DNA from: Cordilura impudica
Taxonomy: Eukaryota > Arthropoda > Insecta > Diptera > Scathophagidae
Direction of reading: 5' to 3'
Length of the DNA: 64,000 nucleotides
Assembly: GCA_963682025.1 (NCBI GenBank)
Contig: OY821519.1
Location: 252,886,116-252,950,115, forward strand
Numbering within the stretch: position 1 is the stretch's first letter; the number at the start of each line of letters is the position of its first letter. Below the pieces are notes generated by a model, which was given only the letters and a program-made list of their open reading frames with translations, was not told where the DNA came from and made no database searches. Positions 19,956-31,675 of this stretch are shown here, piece by piece. The position numbers and the translations under genes are program-made.

Positions 19956-22900
19956 ATGTTCTTCTTGAAGAAAACTAACTTTTTGAAGAAAGGTTACTTT
20001 TTTTAAGAAAACATAGAAACATAAGCAAGTATGGAAAAAGTTAGAAAAATGCGTCTACTACTTTCACGTTAAAAAGTTGATGAATTGAAAAAAGACTGAC
20101 CTACAGCACTTTTAAAAAAACGTTCTATTTGTGGACTTGAACCGCAGATCATACCTTAAGAAATGTTATTTTTTTAAGGAAAGGTACTTTTTGAAGAAAA
20201 GGTAATTTTTGAAGAAAATATACTTTCTCAAGAAAAGGTAATTTTTCAAGAAAAGGTGCTTTTCTAAGAAAACACACTTTTTAAAGAAATGGCTCTTTTT
20301 TAAGAAAAGCTTATTTATAAGAAAAGATATTTTTCTAAGAAAACGTGCTTTTTTAAGAAACACTTTTTTTAAATAGGTACTTTTTAAAGCATGGGTACTT
20401 TTTTTAAAATGGTACCTTTTGAAGACAAGGTACTTTCTTATGAAATTGCGCTTTTTTTAGAAAAGGAACTGTTTGATGAAAAATTACTTTTTTAATAGAG
20501 AGTACTTCTTTAAGAAATGGTACTTTTTTAGAAAAGATATGTTTTTCAGAATATATATTATTGTTTAAGAAAATTTACTTTTCCAAGAAAGGCACTTTTT
20601 GAAATAGAGGTACTTTTTCAAGAGAAGGTACTTTTTGATGAAAACAAACTTTCTTAGACAAGGTACTGTTTGAAGATAGTGTATTATGCAATGAAAACGT
20701 AGTTGTTTAGGACATGTACAATTTTCAGAAAAGATACCTTTTGAAGAAAATGTATTTTATAAAAATATTTTTTTATGAGACAATATACTATTTGAGGAAA
20801 ATATACTTTTTGTTAAGAAAAGTTAGTTTTTAAAAAATGTACTTTTTGAAGAAAAGATACTTTTTGAAGAAAAGGTAATTTTAAAGAAAATTTACTTTTT
20901 GAAAAAGGTAATTTTTGAAGAAAAGATACTTTTTAAACCTTTTCTTAAAAACACATATTTTTTGATTTATTTATTTTATTTTTAGAAACATTTCTCAGAA
21001 TATATAATTTTGTTAAGAAAATTTAATTTTGGAAGAAAAAGGTACTCTTTGTATTAAAGGTACTTTTTGATGCAAAGTAACTTTTTTAAGTGTACTTTTT
21101 AAAGAAAAGGTTTTTTCGATGAAAGTGTACATTTTAAGAAAATGTGATATTTTCAGATATGATACTTTTGAATATTTTTAAGAAAAGGCACTATTTTAGG
21201 AAAATATACTTTTTTAAGAAATGTTACAAGTTGAAAGGCTCTTTTTTTAAGAAATGGTACTTTTTTAAGCATATAACCCTTTTTTTAATATATTTTTTAA
21301 GGAAAGGTATTTTGTTAAGAAAATTTACTTTTTAAGAAAATGTATTTTTTTAAGAATATGTACTTTTTGAAGAAAATGTATTTTTAATTTATTATTTTTT
21401 TAAGAAAATATAATATATCAGTGAAGGTACTTGTTTTAAGGTATATTAAATTTACTTTTGTAAGGAATGGTACTTTTTTAAGATAATGTAATTTTCTTAA
21501 ATAAACGGCGCATTTTCAAGAATTTATATTTTTTAAGAAACCTTTTTTTTAGAAAAGGTAGTAAATGTACTTTTTTAACTAAAGTTATTTTTTAAGAAAA
21601 TTATAATTTTTGTTTAAGAAAAGGTACTTTTTTAACAAACGGAACTTGTTTTGGGAAAGTTATTTTTTCAAAGAATCCACTTTTTTAAGAAAAGGTTCTT
21701 TTTGAAGAACATTTACTTATTTTAAGAAAAATTATTTCTAAGAAATAGCTAAGGTTAAAGAAAAATTACTCTTTTAGGAAAAGGTAATTTTGTAAAGAAG
21801 ATATACTTTTTTAACAAGAGGTATTATTTAAGAATAGCTATTTTTTAAGAAAGTCAACTTTTTCAAAAAATCTACTATTTTAAGAAAATATGCTTTTTTA
21901 GGAAAAGACACTTTTTTAATAAAAGGCTTTTCTTTAAGAACAGGAAGTTTTTTAAGAAAATTTACCTTTTACGGAAAAGGTACTTTTTTGAAAGGTACTT
22001 TTTACGGAAAAGGTACTTTTTTTTCAAAAGGTACTTTTTAAGAAAAGATATATTTTAAGAAATGTTATTTTTTGAAAAAAGGTACTTGTTTTAGTGCTTT
22101 TTTAATAAAAAGGTAATATTTTAATCAAAGGCACTTTTTTAACTTTTCTTTAAAAAAAGCTACTTCTTTAGGAAAAGGAACTTTTTTAAAGCAATGTCCT
22201 TTTGAAGAACATTTACTTTTTTAAGTACGGTTAACGTTTTTTAAGAAAATATACTTTTTTTAAAGAGAATTTTCTTTTTAATAAACGGCACTTCGTTTGG
22301 AAAAGGTATAGCTTGAGGTACTTTTTGGAGAAAATGATTTTTTTTAAGAAAGGTTAATTTTTTAATAAGAGGCACTTCTAAGAACAGGTACTTTTTTAAG
22401 AAAAAAATGTATTGTTTTTATTGGTAAAATATACTTTTTTTAGAAAAGGAATTTTTTTAAGAGAAGGTAATTTCTTTAGAAGAGGTACTATTTTAAAAAA
22501 TTACACCTTTTACTTTTTTTAAGAAATGATTTTTAAGAAAAACAACTGTTTTTAAGAAAACCTATTTTTTTAGAAAATGTTTTTTTTTTAAATTTACTTC
22601 TAGATATGCTTCTTTTTAACGAATAGAACTGTTTCTTTAAATATTTTTTGATAAATTTTTGGCATATATGTACCTCGCTGTATTATAAATCATCAAAATT
22701 TTAATTAAATGAATTGTTATTTTAAAGAAAAATCAAATAAATATTAATAATAACTTTATTAGTTACGGTTAGCTACTGATATTTTTTTCACCAAATATTC
22801 TTTCCGAAAACATAAGTAAACATCTAAAAATCATATGTTTAATTCGAAATCTGAAATTAAGCTTGCAGTTATCACTTCCTAAAAGCCAGTATGTACTATA

Positions 22901-23155
22901 TATGTTTATGAAAAGGTTCTTCTTTGAGGTACTTTTTGGAGGAAGGTACTTTTTTGATAAGGTATAATTTTTTAATAAAAGGCAATTATTTAAGAAGTAC
23001 TTTTTTTTAAAGAAAATGTACTTTTTTAAGAAAACTTACCTTTTTAATTTTGATTTTTTAAAGAAAAGTTACTTTTGAATAAAGCTACTTTTTTAGAAAA
23101 GGCAAAAAAGTACTTTTTTAAAGAAAATGTACCTTTGTGGAAAGAGTTACTTCTT
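19956..23155 (+). repeat. Degenerate 18-bp minisatellite, block 2 (largest)
   Basis: About 3.2 kb of units close to AAGAAAAGGTACTTTTTT. Unique-looking AT-rich interruptions occur near 20040-20160 and 22620-22910. The unit length is often 18, so one frame encodes a six-residue repeat such as FLRKGT, which explains the Phe/Leu/Lys-rich spurious frames here. Confidence 0.9.
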
Positions 23156-23590
23156 AAGCCCAAAACACATAACTGCGAGTTGCGGGTGCAAGAAAAAACA
23201 GGATGAGGCAGCATGATTTTTTCTATATGTGGAAGCGAGATCGATAGTCAAGCTTGTTTGTGTGGCATTGCCAACTTAAGTTGTAAAAACACTCGCAAGG
23301 GAATAGAATTGAGGAGAATCAGCTGATAGGCATTAAACGCGATGCCTACTATAGTAATTACTTTATTAAACCCGTTAATAATTTCGATTTTATTCATTTT
23401 GTTACATTTATTGTTTGTTAAATGAACAGCTTTGTATACAATTTACAATTGAATTATGTTTGACAGTAGGACAATCAGCTGCTCGAAAACATTTTGATGA
23501 TTTTGTAAAAGCACAAAAGCACAAATTCTCGCATGCAAAAAGCTTCGTTTTTAATCGCACTCGCAACTCGCAGTTATGTGTTTAGGGCTT
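23156..23590. mobile_element. ~435-bp MITE inserted in the minisatellite
   Basis: The left end AAGCCCAAAACACATAACTG continues with CGAGTTGCGGGTGC. The right end is its inverted copy (GCACTCGCAACTCGC...GTGTTTAGGGCTT), about 34 bases with few mismatches. Minisatellite resumes on both sides. The target-site duplication is unclear. The interior is non-coding. Confidence 0.8.
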
Positions 23591-23720
23591 TAGGGAAAGC
23601 TATTTTTTAAGAAAATAAGTTTTTATAAGAAAAGCTACTTATTTAAGAAACGATATTTTCTTTTGCAATTTTCTTTTGTAAGATATGCTACTGTTTTCAT
23701 GAAAGGAACTGTTTTGTTTG
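23591..23720 (+). repeat. Minisatellite remainder right of the MITE
   Basis: A few decayed AAGAAAA..CTTTTT units continue the array after the MITE. Confidence 0.6.
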
Positions 23721-24440
23721 TCATATTTTTACCTCGCTCCATTATAAATCATAAAATCTCAATCATCTTTCCGAAACCCTAAGAACATCTACTTAATTTG
23801 AAATATGAAATTATACTTGCAGTTCTTCCTTTTTAGAAGCAGTATGTATTTATACTTTCTAAGTTATTCCTTAATAATTGGTTAATAATTTGCTTCTTAG
23901 CATATGATTTTATTCTAAAAATTAGCATATGCCAATTCAGTTACTTCTTCGCTTTTCGTTTTTTTTTTCTTTATTATTTTTCCAGAAATTTACATAAATT
24001 TTATATTTTTTCTCTTATAAAAGAATAATGCTAATAACTACTTTTTAGTTTTTGTATGTAATTTCTATTAATGCATTGTGGAAATATGTTTTCTACTGCT
24101 TAATAGGATTTGCATTAAATTAAAAGGTTGATTTTTTAACTTTCCTAAAATATAAATAATAAAACGTCTTAAAGTTTTACTTATGATGGATTTGAGAAAA
24201 ACATAACTTCTAAAGATGTTTTTTGTGTTTTTTTTTGTCAGAAAGTATTAAAAATTGGCAAAAGCCTCAAATTATGTAAATTGACATTGAAACTTTATAT
24301 TGCTTTTAAAAGTTTTGCGGCACGGTTTTTCTTTTATACAAAATATGTGAATGTTCTTTATGATTAAAGAAATACGTAGATGGACAAATTGTGAGTGACT
24401 TAATATTTTTTATTATTATTAATTTTTATTAATGAAAATC
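23721..24440. other. Unclassified AT-rich DNA
   Basis: No supported gene. Part of it resembles 22640-22880 (ACCTCGCTGTATTATAAATCAT and ACCTCGCTCCATTATAAATCAT), so two related interruptions exist in and beside the array. Confidence 0.4.
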
Positions 24441-24691
24441 CTAATGTAACAAGATTTAAAATCTTATAAAACAACATTAGTCATAACAAATTAATTTTCA
24501 ATAAGGAGAATGTATGTAAGTTTAATTTATAATTAAAATTAGAAGAATATAAAATAAAATATAATATAAAATATATAAAAAATAAAATAAAAATGTAAAA
24601 ATAAAGTGTAAAAATATCCTGCACAGCAGGTAAAAATTATATAGAAATTAAAATTGAATTAACTAAAGAAATTAAAATGAAGTATTAAAAA

Positions 24692-25345
24692 TCAATTGAG
24701 AAAAAGGTTAAATAGTTCTTTCTTAAATGATGTTGTATTTGATATTTTGTGAAGTTGATTATTTACAGTATGTAACGAGTTCCAAAGACGTATGCCATTT
24801 ACAAAAAAGTGTCTTTCGGATATTAGTATATTGTACAGTATTGGTACAAGACAGTTATTACGGTTAGATCTTGTGAATAGTAATCGCTCGAAAAGGTAAA
24901 CGGGTTCTTTAGTGAAAATAAGTAAAGTTCTAAATTTAAGATAGTCTTCAAATGAAATGCCATAAATTTTATTTAGAACAACGGAGATACTATTATATTT
25001 GCGTAAACCGTAAACATATCTAACTACACTTTTAAAGACGCATGTAAGTTTACCCATGTCTGCACTAACACAACCTGACAACAATTCACAACCATATAAA
25101 AGCGTAGGTAAGATAAACGATTTTGCAAGAACAAATCTAATTTTCTGCGGTGTGAAGTACTGAGAAGACCAAAGACTACGGAGAATACTATAAACTTTTC
25201 CAGAAGCTTTGTTAATTTGATCATTCCACGTTAGGGTATTATTGAAAATCATTCCAAGGTTTTTAGCATTGCAGACAATAAAACCCAAAAATAGTTCAAA
25301 AAAGAAACCAGCAATTAACATACATATGTATGAAAAAAGAGAATT
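24692..25345 (-). pseudogene. Non-LTR retrotransposon reverse transcriptase, C-terminal fragment
   Basis: The open minus-strand frame encodes the part after the catalytic palm of a LINE-type reverse transcriptase. Visible motifs are KNLGMIFNNTLTWNDQINKA, LAKSFILPTLLYGCELL, a VVRYVYGLRKY segment and the late FFVNGIRLWNSL box with a C-terminal FKKELFNLF. The YADD-containing domain and the endonuclease are missing, so the element is 5'-truncated, the usual fate of these retrotransposons. The first ~20 residues are hydrophobic and do not look like the family; they are probably flank. The region 24440-24690 is then its 3' untranslated part. Jockey/CR1-like affinity is likely but not proven. Confidence 0.8.
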
Positions 25346-26102
25346 TTAACAAATTTAATCATGATCCTACATCTATATCTTTCTGTACTCGTAATTTAAG
25401 TATTTCATTTAAGAACTTTGTAAAATAATTTCCCTATATTTCATTGCAATAGTGATGCCTTATCAAACATCCTCTAATATGTACTTTTATTAAGGACTTT
25501 CCTTATTCTCTTTACGTAACTTTAAGAGAATGTGTTTGAAAAACCACAATGACAGATGTATAAGAACCTTAATCGCTTTTTATGCTAAACAGACTACAAC
25601 AAAAACAAAAAAATAAGAAAAAACATCTTCTAACATTTGATGGTGGCTTCTGGGTACGTATGTTCAAGTACATACTACCAATTTATGTAGAAGAATGTGT
25701 TTTTAAACATTTAACTACAGTAGTCTTTGCCAGCATTCTATGGTGCTCAATTCTTTACCAATTACATTAAATTAAAAATATTTTTCTAGTGAACACCAAA
25801 ATTTGGGCTGAAAAGACCTCTACAGAAAAGTTTTGCAGATGTAAAAGTTGGAAATACTGCTTCTAAATATACATATGTACATACACATACTCATATTCCT
25901 CTATATATTCTATGCATGAGTATTAGAATGACACTTTTTTCTCTGATGTATATACATATTAGAACAATTTTCATACACAAAATCAGTAATCGTTTTAATA
26001 CTCAATTTATCGTAAAAAAACTCACCTTAAATTTCGTAGATGTTTTAACTATTCTGACGTCTTGTTATATGTCCACAGGAAAAAACAAAAACAACCATTG
26101 TT
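25346..26102. other. Unclassified AT-rich DNA
   Basis: Two 62-codon plus-strand frames (25582 and 25916) lack any recognisable motif and are probably chance. No repeat family was recognised. Confidence 0.35.
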
Positions 26103-27092
26103 AGCTTGAACTTACAAAACAAAAACAATTCACCACTCCCGACAACAAAAACAACTTAACATATAACATTAACATCTGACTAGCCATTTAAAAAAAATAT
26201 AAACACTACGGTGGCCAGCGGAGTCTCACATTGAAATTAGTAACAATTTCCACTGCCACATTGGATATTTTGCTATTAAATGAATATTTATTGATAATAT
26301 TGTTAGTTTATTAACATTTCTTATGATTTTTTTACAATTATAGCCTTTAATTTTATAAAATTATCTTGCCAAACAACCACGTAACACAAAAGAGGCTGCA
26401 GCCGGCAGCTTTAAAATAGTTTTTCATTTTTATTAACAATTAACACTGACACTCATAAAATTTTGTATTCCGACAACAGAGCGGTTTCTATGTAATCGAT
26501 TTCTTTAATAATATCATTAGCTTTTTAACAATAAATTAATTTAATTCATATTTTTATACGGACATTACAAATTTAACAACACAATTACGAGATCTACTAA
26601 TTGAGAACTAATTGTCAATTTCAACTAACAAAACAAAAACAATTCACCACACTGCACAACAGAAATAAATCAACTGACATTTGCCTAGCTACTAATAAAA
26701 AAAAAAACAAACGACACTACCGTGGCCATCGGAGTCCCACATTGATATTAATAACAATTTTCACTGCCACCTTGGATTTTTCGCTATTAATTGAATATTT
26801 GTTAATAATTTTATTAATTTTTAACATTTCTTCTGACGTTTTTACAATTAAAACCTTAAACACTTAACACCGAAGAGGCTTCGGCCATCTGCAATAAAAG
26901 ATTTTTTAATATTATTTAACAATTAACACTGAAACTCATTAAATTTTGCATTCCGAACACAAAACGGCTTCTTTGTAATCGATTTATTTAATAATATCAT
27001 TAGTTTTTTTTAACAATAAATTAATTTAATTTATATTATATACGGACTCTACAAATTTAACAACACAATTGGGAGATCTATTAATTGAGATA
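26103..27092. repeat. Tandem dimer of a ~500-bp unit
   Basis: Unit 1 (about 26103-26616) and unit 2 (about 26617-27092) align with an offset of 514 bases. Shared landmarks are AACAATTCACCAC, GGTGGCCAGCGGAGTC/CGTGGCCATCGGAGTC, GAGGCTGCAGCC/GAGGCTTCGGCC and TGTAATCGATTTCTTTAATA. Divergence is considerable, so this is an older duplication. No coding sense was seen. Confidence 0.8.
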
Positions 27093-27665
27093 TAACGGCA
27101 TTGCCAGATGTAAATAAATGAGTTAATGTGCCTGTGGTGGGTGTCAAAATTATGTTGAAAACAAAATATTAACCATAAAAATTCTGCTATATTACAAGAA
27201 CGTGAAAATAATATGATTGTTTAAAAAAGATGTGGCCACGATAGTCCATTTAGCAATTTTTTTTGTTAGATTTAGCGACATTTTAAATTTGGATATATTT
27301 AAGTCTGTTATCCTGAGAACTTAAAAAAATTAGTATATTTGAGTGGATTACAAAAAAAATTCACTATGGTTTCTGAAAATCCTATCTATTGTGACTGACA
27401 ATATTCCTTATTAGCAATGGCAATCCCGTAATCGTGTACACAGTTTCCAAAAATTTGTTAAAAATTTTACAAGTTAGTTTTGTTCCAACAAAATTGGCCT
27501 AACGACTGGTCGCTGCTGTCCTTTAGATTTAGAATGTTGTAAAATTTCGTTCTGAAATTTGGCTTTATTTACTCTTACAAATAAGAAAATTAGATTCGCT
27601 CTAATATAAAAGCATATAAAGCAGCCTTCCGTTATTTACCTAAATCTGACAAAAAAAAATCATAA
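27093..27665. other. Unclassified DNA
   Basis: No supported gene, no recognised repeat. It ends just before the start motif of mini-me-like copy C. Confidence 0.35.
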
Positions 27666-27856
27666 AAACAAGTAAGAAAATTATATTTAGTCTTGACCAA
27701 TACCCTATACCATGCGTTTAGAGACCATATCTCTTAGGTCCATATAATTAGATAAATAAATAAGCTTAAACCAAATTTGAGTCTTTGGTTTTTATTTATC
27801 GAGCTTACTGGTCGTTTTTCCAATGCAAATAAAATAATTTTTACTTCATTTTTATA

Positions 27857-27893
27857 CCCGACGTTTCATCGATTTGTTGTCGACATTTTCAAG
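27857..27893 (-). ncRNA. Decayed hammerhead-like motif of the Penelope fragment
   Basis: On the minus strand, CTTGAAAATG stands where CTGATGA would be expected. It is followed by TCGA-loop-TCGA as stem II and then GAAACGTC, the exact 3' core of Penelope-type hammerheads. The damaged first core block means it is unlikely to cleave. Confidence 0.4.
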
Positions 27894-28072
27894 GGAATCT
27901 GTTATTGAATTTAAAATTTTTCCATATTTTAATTTTAATTTTAATTTTAATTTTGGCCAAAACGAAGCAAAACTTACATTTATGAAAAAATTTGTAAATT
28001 AACTAAAACATTAAATTTTTTTTATAAAAAACACAAGAAACATATACTACTTAAAATCTATATCACAGTTGT

Positions 28073-28282
28073 TTATAAAATCACAGAGTGGACTAATTTG
28101 TCTTTGTCATCTTTAATAGTGATTGCCCTATCTCCTTTCTGTTGGATTCTCAAATTTTCCAGTGTCAGTCTAATGTTCTCCCTTCTCTCTTTATCCAATA
28201 TTTTTGTATTTTCAAAATCTGACTTATGCCGTTTGTCTATTATGTGTTGAGCTAAAGCTGTAGTCTCTTTTCTCTTTCTCAT
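28073..28282 (-). pseudogene. Penelope-like GIY-YIG endonuclease C-terminal remnant
   Basis: A 69-codon frame reading TTALAQHIIDKRHKSDFENT, then KILDKERRENIRLTLENLRI and finally an Ile-Asp-Leu-rich end. The ALAQH...HKSDFENTKILDKE pattern matches the region after the GIY-YIG core in Penelope-type retroelements, where the His, Asp-Phe and Glu positions recur. The GIY-YIG motif itself and all of the reverse transcriptase are absent, so this is a 5'-truncated dead copy. Confidence 0.65.
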
Positions 28283-28977
28283 GTCAGTTATGTGTTATGT
28301 GTTTTGTTCTTCGGATGAGAAAAATTTTATATCGGATGCTATACTTATATGGAGAGTAGGTCGAAAAATGGACCGATCCTGGTCATGTGTGAAAAGGTCA
28401 CTTATTTTTTGCAAAAAAATACACAAACCAAATTTGAGACAAATCTGTGGAATATTTTTGTTTTTTGATAGATTTAAATGAATATCGGAAATCAGCTTAA
28501 CTAACTCCTATCGGGTTTATTTTTGGACCACAGATGAATGGATGTAATAAATACACACAAAGCTAATTGGACCAAGATCGGTATGATAATATGGAATTTA
28601 TGGCAATTTAAGTCGATCTCGTAGGGCTCACTTGTATGGGGACTAGGTTGGAACTTGAAACGATTTTAAGCATCCTATGGCTGATAAAAGCATATATACT
28701 AAATTTTATCAAAATATATTCATATTTGGGTCCTTTAGTGTGATTACTAAGTTTACTTGAACACACAGACAGACGGACAAACAGACAGAAGGCGCAGAAA
28801 GTGATTTTGTGTCTAGTGGTTTAATGAAAGATGGGTCTAGGTCAAATATTTAGTTAGAAACATCAGCTCAAAGTCATTATACCCTGACCACTTAATGGTA
28901 TAGGATATAAACACTGTTCAGTAAAAAGTTATTTTATTGATATTTTCAACTCTAGCAGGCTACAATATATAAAAAAA

Positions 28978-29135
28978 AAAAAACAATTAAGAAAATTGGA
29001 ATTGGCCTGGACCTACTATACAATACATACTTTCATGCATTTAGAGAAAGGGTCTTAGATCCAACTAAATGTTTATAGCAAGTCAGTACAAAACAAATTT
29101 GAGTGTCATTGCTATTCCTTTTTTTTTGACCTGCA
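28978..29135 (-). mobile_element. mini-me-like repeat, truncated copy K
   Basis: Starts ACAATTAAGAAAATTGG and continues through a decayed palindrome (GGCCTGGACCTACTATACAATAC) and AAACAAATTTGAGTGTC, then TTTTTTTGACCTGCACA. It is cut there by the mariner relic. Confidence 0.55.
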
Positions 29136-29154
29136 CACACGAACAGTCGACCAA

Positions 29155-29545
29155 TTCAGGTGGTCACGGCAGAAACGTATAAGAATATCCTGAAAATGGT
29201 ATTGAATGATCATGGACTGAAGGAGCGTTTCTTACTGAAATTATAAGCATTTAGAAAGTTGGTGCCGCGCAAGATGGGTGCCGCGTATACTCATAATTGA
29301 ACAAAAAATGTGTCATGAAGATGTTTCAATAGAGTACTTGGCGACGTTTCACAACAATAAAGCCGAGTTTTTTCGTCGCTTCGTAACCATGGGTCCACCA
29401 CTTCACACCTGCGAGTAAACAACAGTCAAATGAGTGGGTTGAAATGTTATAATCGTGTCCAAAGAACGCGAAGACAGTTCAATTTGCATGCAAGGTTATG
29501 GCTTCTGTTACTGTTTTTCGGATGCTTGTGGGATAATTTTTATTG
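29155..29545 (+). pseudogene. mariner transposase pseudogene
   Basis: A relic of a Tc1/mariner DDE transposase. One frame is open from WVPRILIIEQKMCHEDVSIE (29274) through FFRRFVTMG to a TAA at 29416. A shifted frame continues with SKQQSNEWVEML and later AKTVQFACKVMASVTVF-like sequence across further stops. In intact mariners the FVT is followed by the second catalytic Asp and a HHYTPES block; here part of that is missing. Inverted terminal repeats were not found. Frameshifts and stops make it non-functional. Confidence 0.8.
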
Positions 29546-29549
29546 GGCA

Positions 29550-29815
29550 CTAGTAAATGTCGCAAACTGAGAAATCGTCCAAGAAATAAAATGAAGAATG
29601 ACCCAATGAAAAATGGCCTAAAAAATTATAAAACGCCAAAAAAAAATATATATGAAATTTTGCCAAAAATAAACATGAAAAATGGCCCAAAAATAAATAA
29701 TGAAATGTTGCCCAAAAATATAAAATGGCCCAAAAATATGAGAAATGTCAAAAAACAAGCTCAAAAATTAATCAATATTTTCCATATTAAAATTATGCAA
29801 AATTAAATATTTATT
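29550..29815. repeat. AAAATGGCCCAAAAATATGA-type degenerate array
   Basis: Short A-rich units with GGCCCAAAAAT or TTGCCCAAAAATA recur over about 250 bases. The 87-codon Lys/Asn-rich frame here is a by-product. A similar short array occurs at 45205-45300, next to another R2 copy. Confidence 0.65.
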
Positions 29816-29821
29816 TATACT

Positions 29822-30950
29822 AACAGATTCCAGCCCTCGAAATTCGAGTGCAAATTCTAGGAAATTTTATTTTTTCATTAAATAAAGACAAATCAACACA
29901 AACAGCAAACTCATTTTTATTACAAACACAATAACAAATTTAAACAAGAAAGAAAATTATAGTCGGTCTAGACCGACTATACAATACCCTATACCCTAAG
30001 GCCCAATGAACTGGATATAGAAATAAGCATAAACCAAATTTGAGTGGGATTTTTATTAATTTTTTCGGCTGCAGATATGAAAAAGTTCATATCGGATGCT
30101 ATATCTTTATGGGGACTAGGCCCAAAAATGGACCGATCCTGACCATGTTTGGTAAAGTCTCTTGTATTTTGCAAAAATATATACAAACAAAATTTGAGAA
30201 GAATCAGTGCAATATTTTAGTTTTTTGATAGATTTAAGTGAAGATCGGGAAGCAGGTCTATATGGGGCCTATGACTAAGAGTTGTCCAATAGGGATCATT
30301 TTTGGACTACTGATTAATGGATGTAATATATACATACAAACCCAAATTGACTAAGATTTGTATGATAATTTGGATCTTATGTCAATATATGTTGATTTCA
30401 TAGGGGTCATTTGTATGGGGGCTAGGTCTGAACATGGACCGATTCTCACCAATTTCAACAGCGTTCATCCCATGTACGATTAAAGATCAAATACCAAATT
30501 TCGTCAAAATATATTCATATTTGCGACCTGCAGTTTGATTAAAATTTTACATGGACACACAGACGGACGGACGGACGGACGGACGGACATCGTTAAATCG
30601 AATCAGATAGTGATTCTGATTCGATCGATATAATTAAAGGTGGGTGTATGTCAAATATTTTTGGTTGTTACAAACAGAAGCACAAAGTCATTATACCCAA
30701 ACCACATAGTGATAAAGGGTATAAAAACACACACATAGCATTGTATAATTTTATGTATGTGTTAATAGCAACTTTAAATGCAATTTACTCAAAATAAGGG
30801 AAAAAATTTAAAAATCTGTAAATCTGCAAACGTCTTAAAAGAAAGACCTTTCAAATAATATACGTTTGGTCAAAATCGGGATAAAACGGTAGAACAAAAC
30901 ATCAGTCACAAGAATCGCCTAGCCTATTAATATTATAGATAAAAATTAAT
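29822..30950 (+). repeat. R2 dispersed repeat interrupted by mini-me-like copy D
   Basis: The left part runs from CAGATTCCAGCCCTCGAAAT to ATAACAAATTTAA (about 29942). The right part restarts at AAACACACACATAGCATTG (30724) and ends at TATTAATATTATAGATA. Compared with the uninterrupted copy at 18165-18545, the break lies exactly where mini-me-like copy D sits. Confidence 0.8.
29943..30723 (-). mobile_element. mini-me-like repeat copy D
   Basis: Full-length. It has the intact 18-bp palindrome (29960-29977), a (CGGA)n tract near 30562-30590 and an AGGGTATAA end. It lies within the R2 copy. Confidence 0.75.
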
Positions 30951-31230
30951 TTTTCGTTATGGAAAAATAGCCCATATAGTTATAAAACAAATGGATTTTG
31001 TTTATGAAATGTAATCAAATAAAGACTAAGCATTAATTTAAAAAAATAATTGAAGAGTGTCTTGAACAACTGCATAACAATATGGACAATGAAAAGAGCT
31101 CAATCCTTTCGCCAAACTGGTTGCTTGCATTTTTAAAACGCTGGGTGTACCTTGCGCTGCAGGCGAATAATTAAAAAAAAAATCGCCAAACTGGTTGATG
31201 TGTCATTTTCATAATGAAAAAAGACCCACT
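30951..31230. repeat. R2-associated extension
   Basis: GAAGAGTGTCTTGAACAACTGC and AAAGAGCTCAATCC here match the reverse complement of about 45310-45425, where they also sit beside an R2 copy. R2 may therefore be longer than 380 bp, or the two copies share a duplicated flank. Confidence 0.5.
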
Positions 31231-31675
31231 ATCAAAACAAGGTCCAACTAATTAGATACAGAAAATAAACATAAACCAAATTCCAGTGGCATTGTTATTA
31301 ATTTTTTTTCATATCGGATGCTATATTTATATGGGGACTAGGTCGAAAAATGGATGGGTCGGGACCATACTTGGTAAAGCCACACATTTTTGGTAAAAAC
31401 ATATACAAACCAAATTTGAGAAAAATTTGTACAATATATGAATATATATATATATTATTTTTTCTGATAGATGTAAGTGAAGATCGAGAAGCAGCTATAT
31501 ATGGGGGCTATGTCTAGGAAATGTGCTGCAGGGTTAATTTTTTGATCATTGATTAATTGGTGTAATACACATAAAGCAAATTTGACCGAGATATAAACTT
31601 GATTAATTTGGTAATTTGGATCAATTAAGTCGATCACATAGGTAGGTGTCATTTGTATGGAACTAGGGCTCACCT
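31231..31675 (-). mobile_element. mini-me-like repeat copy E, truncated
   Basis: Recognisable from AAGGTCCAACTAATTAGATA through ATATCGGATGCTATATTTAT to GTCATTTGTATGGAACTAGG. It lacks the palindrome and the GGAC tract. Confidence 0.55.

Larger units (their letters stand above)
27796..28290 (-). mobile_element. Penelope-like element 3' fragment
   Basis: A foreign segment inside mini-me-like copy C. On the minus strand it carries the end of a GIY-YIG-type endonuclease frame (next entry) followed by GATGAAACGTCGGGTATAAA, a sequence typical of the hammerhead region in Penelope-like elements. A (TTTTAA)n-like run lies near 27930. The exact insertion ends were not resolved. Confidence 0.65.
27668..28911 (-). 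mobile_element. mini-me-like repeat copy C, split by an insertion
   Basis: Starts ACAAGTAAGAAAATTATA and keeps ATACCCTATACCATGCG; the palindrome is decayed. It resumes at about 28300 with TATATCGGATGCTATACTTATATGG and runs to GGTATAGGATATAAAC. The GGAC tract is reduced to ACAGACAGACGGACAAACAG. About 0.5 kb of foreign sequence with a Penelope-like coding fragment separates the two parts. Confidence 0.7.

Noticed and set aside
25582..26104. Two 62-codon frames as small genes
   Set aside because: No motif, no conserved neighbour, and lengths expected by chance in AT-rich DNA of this size.
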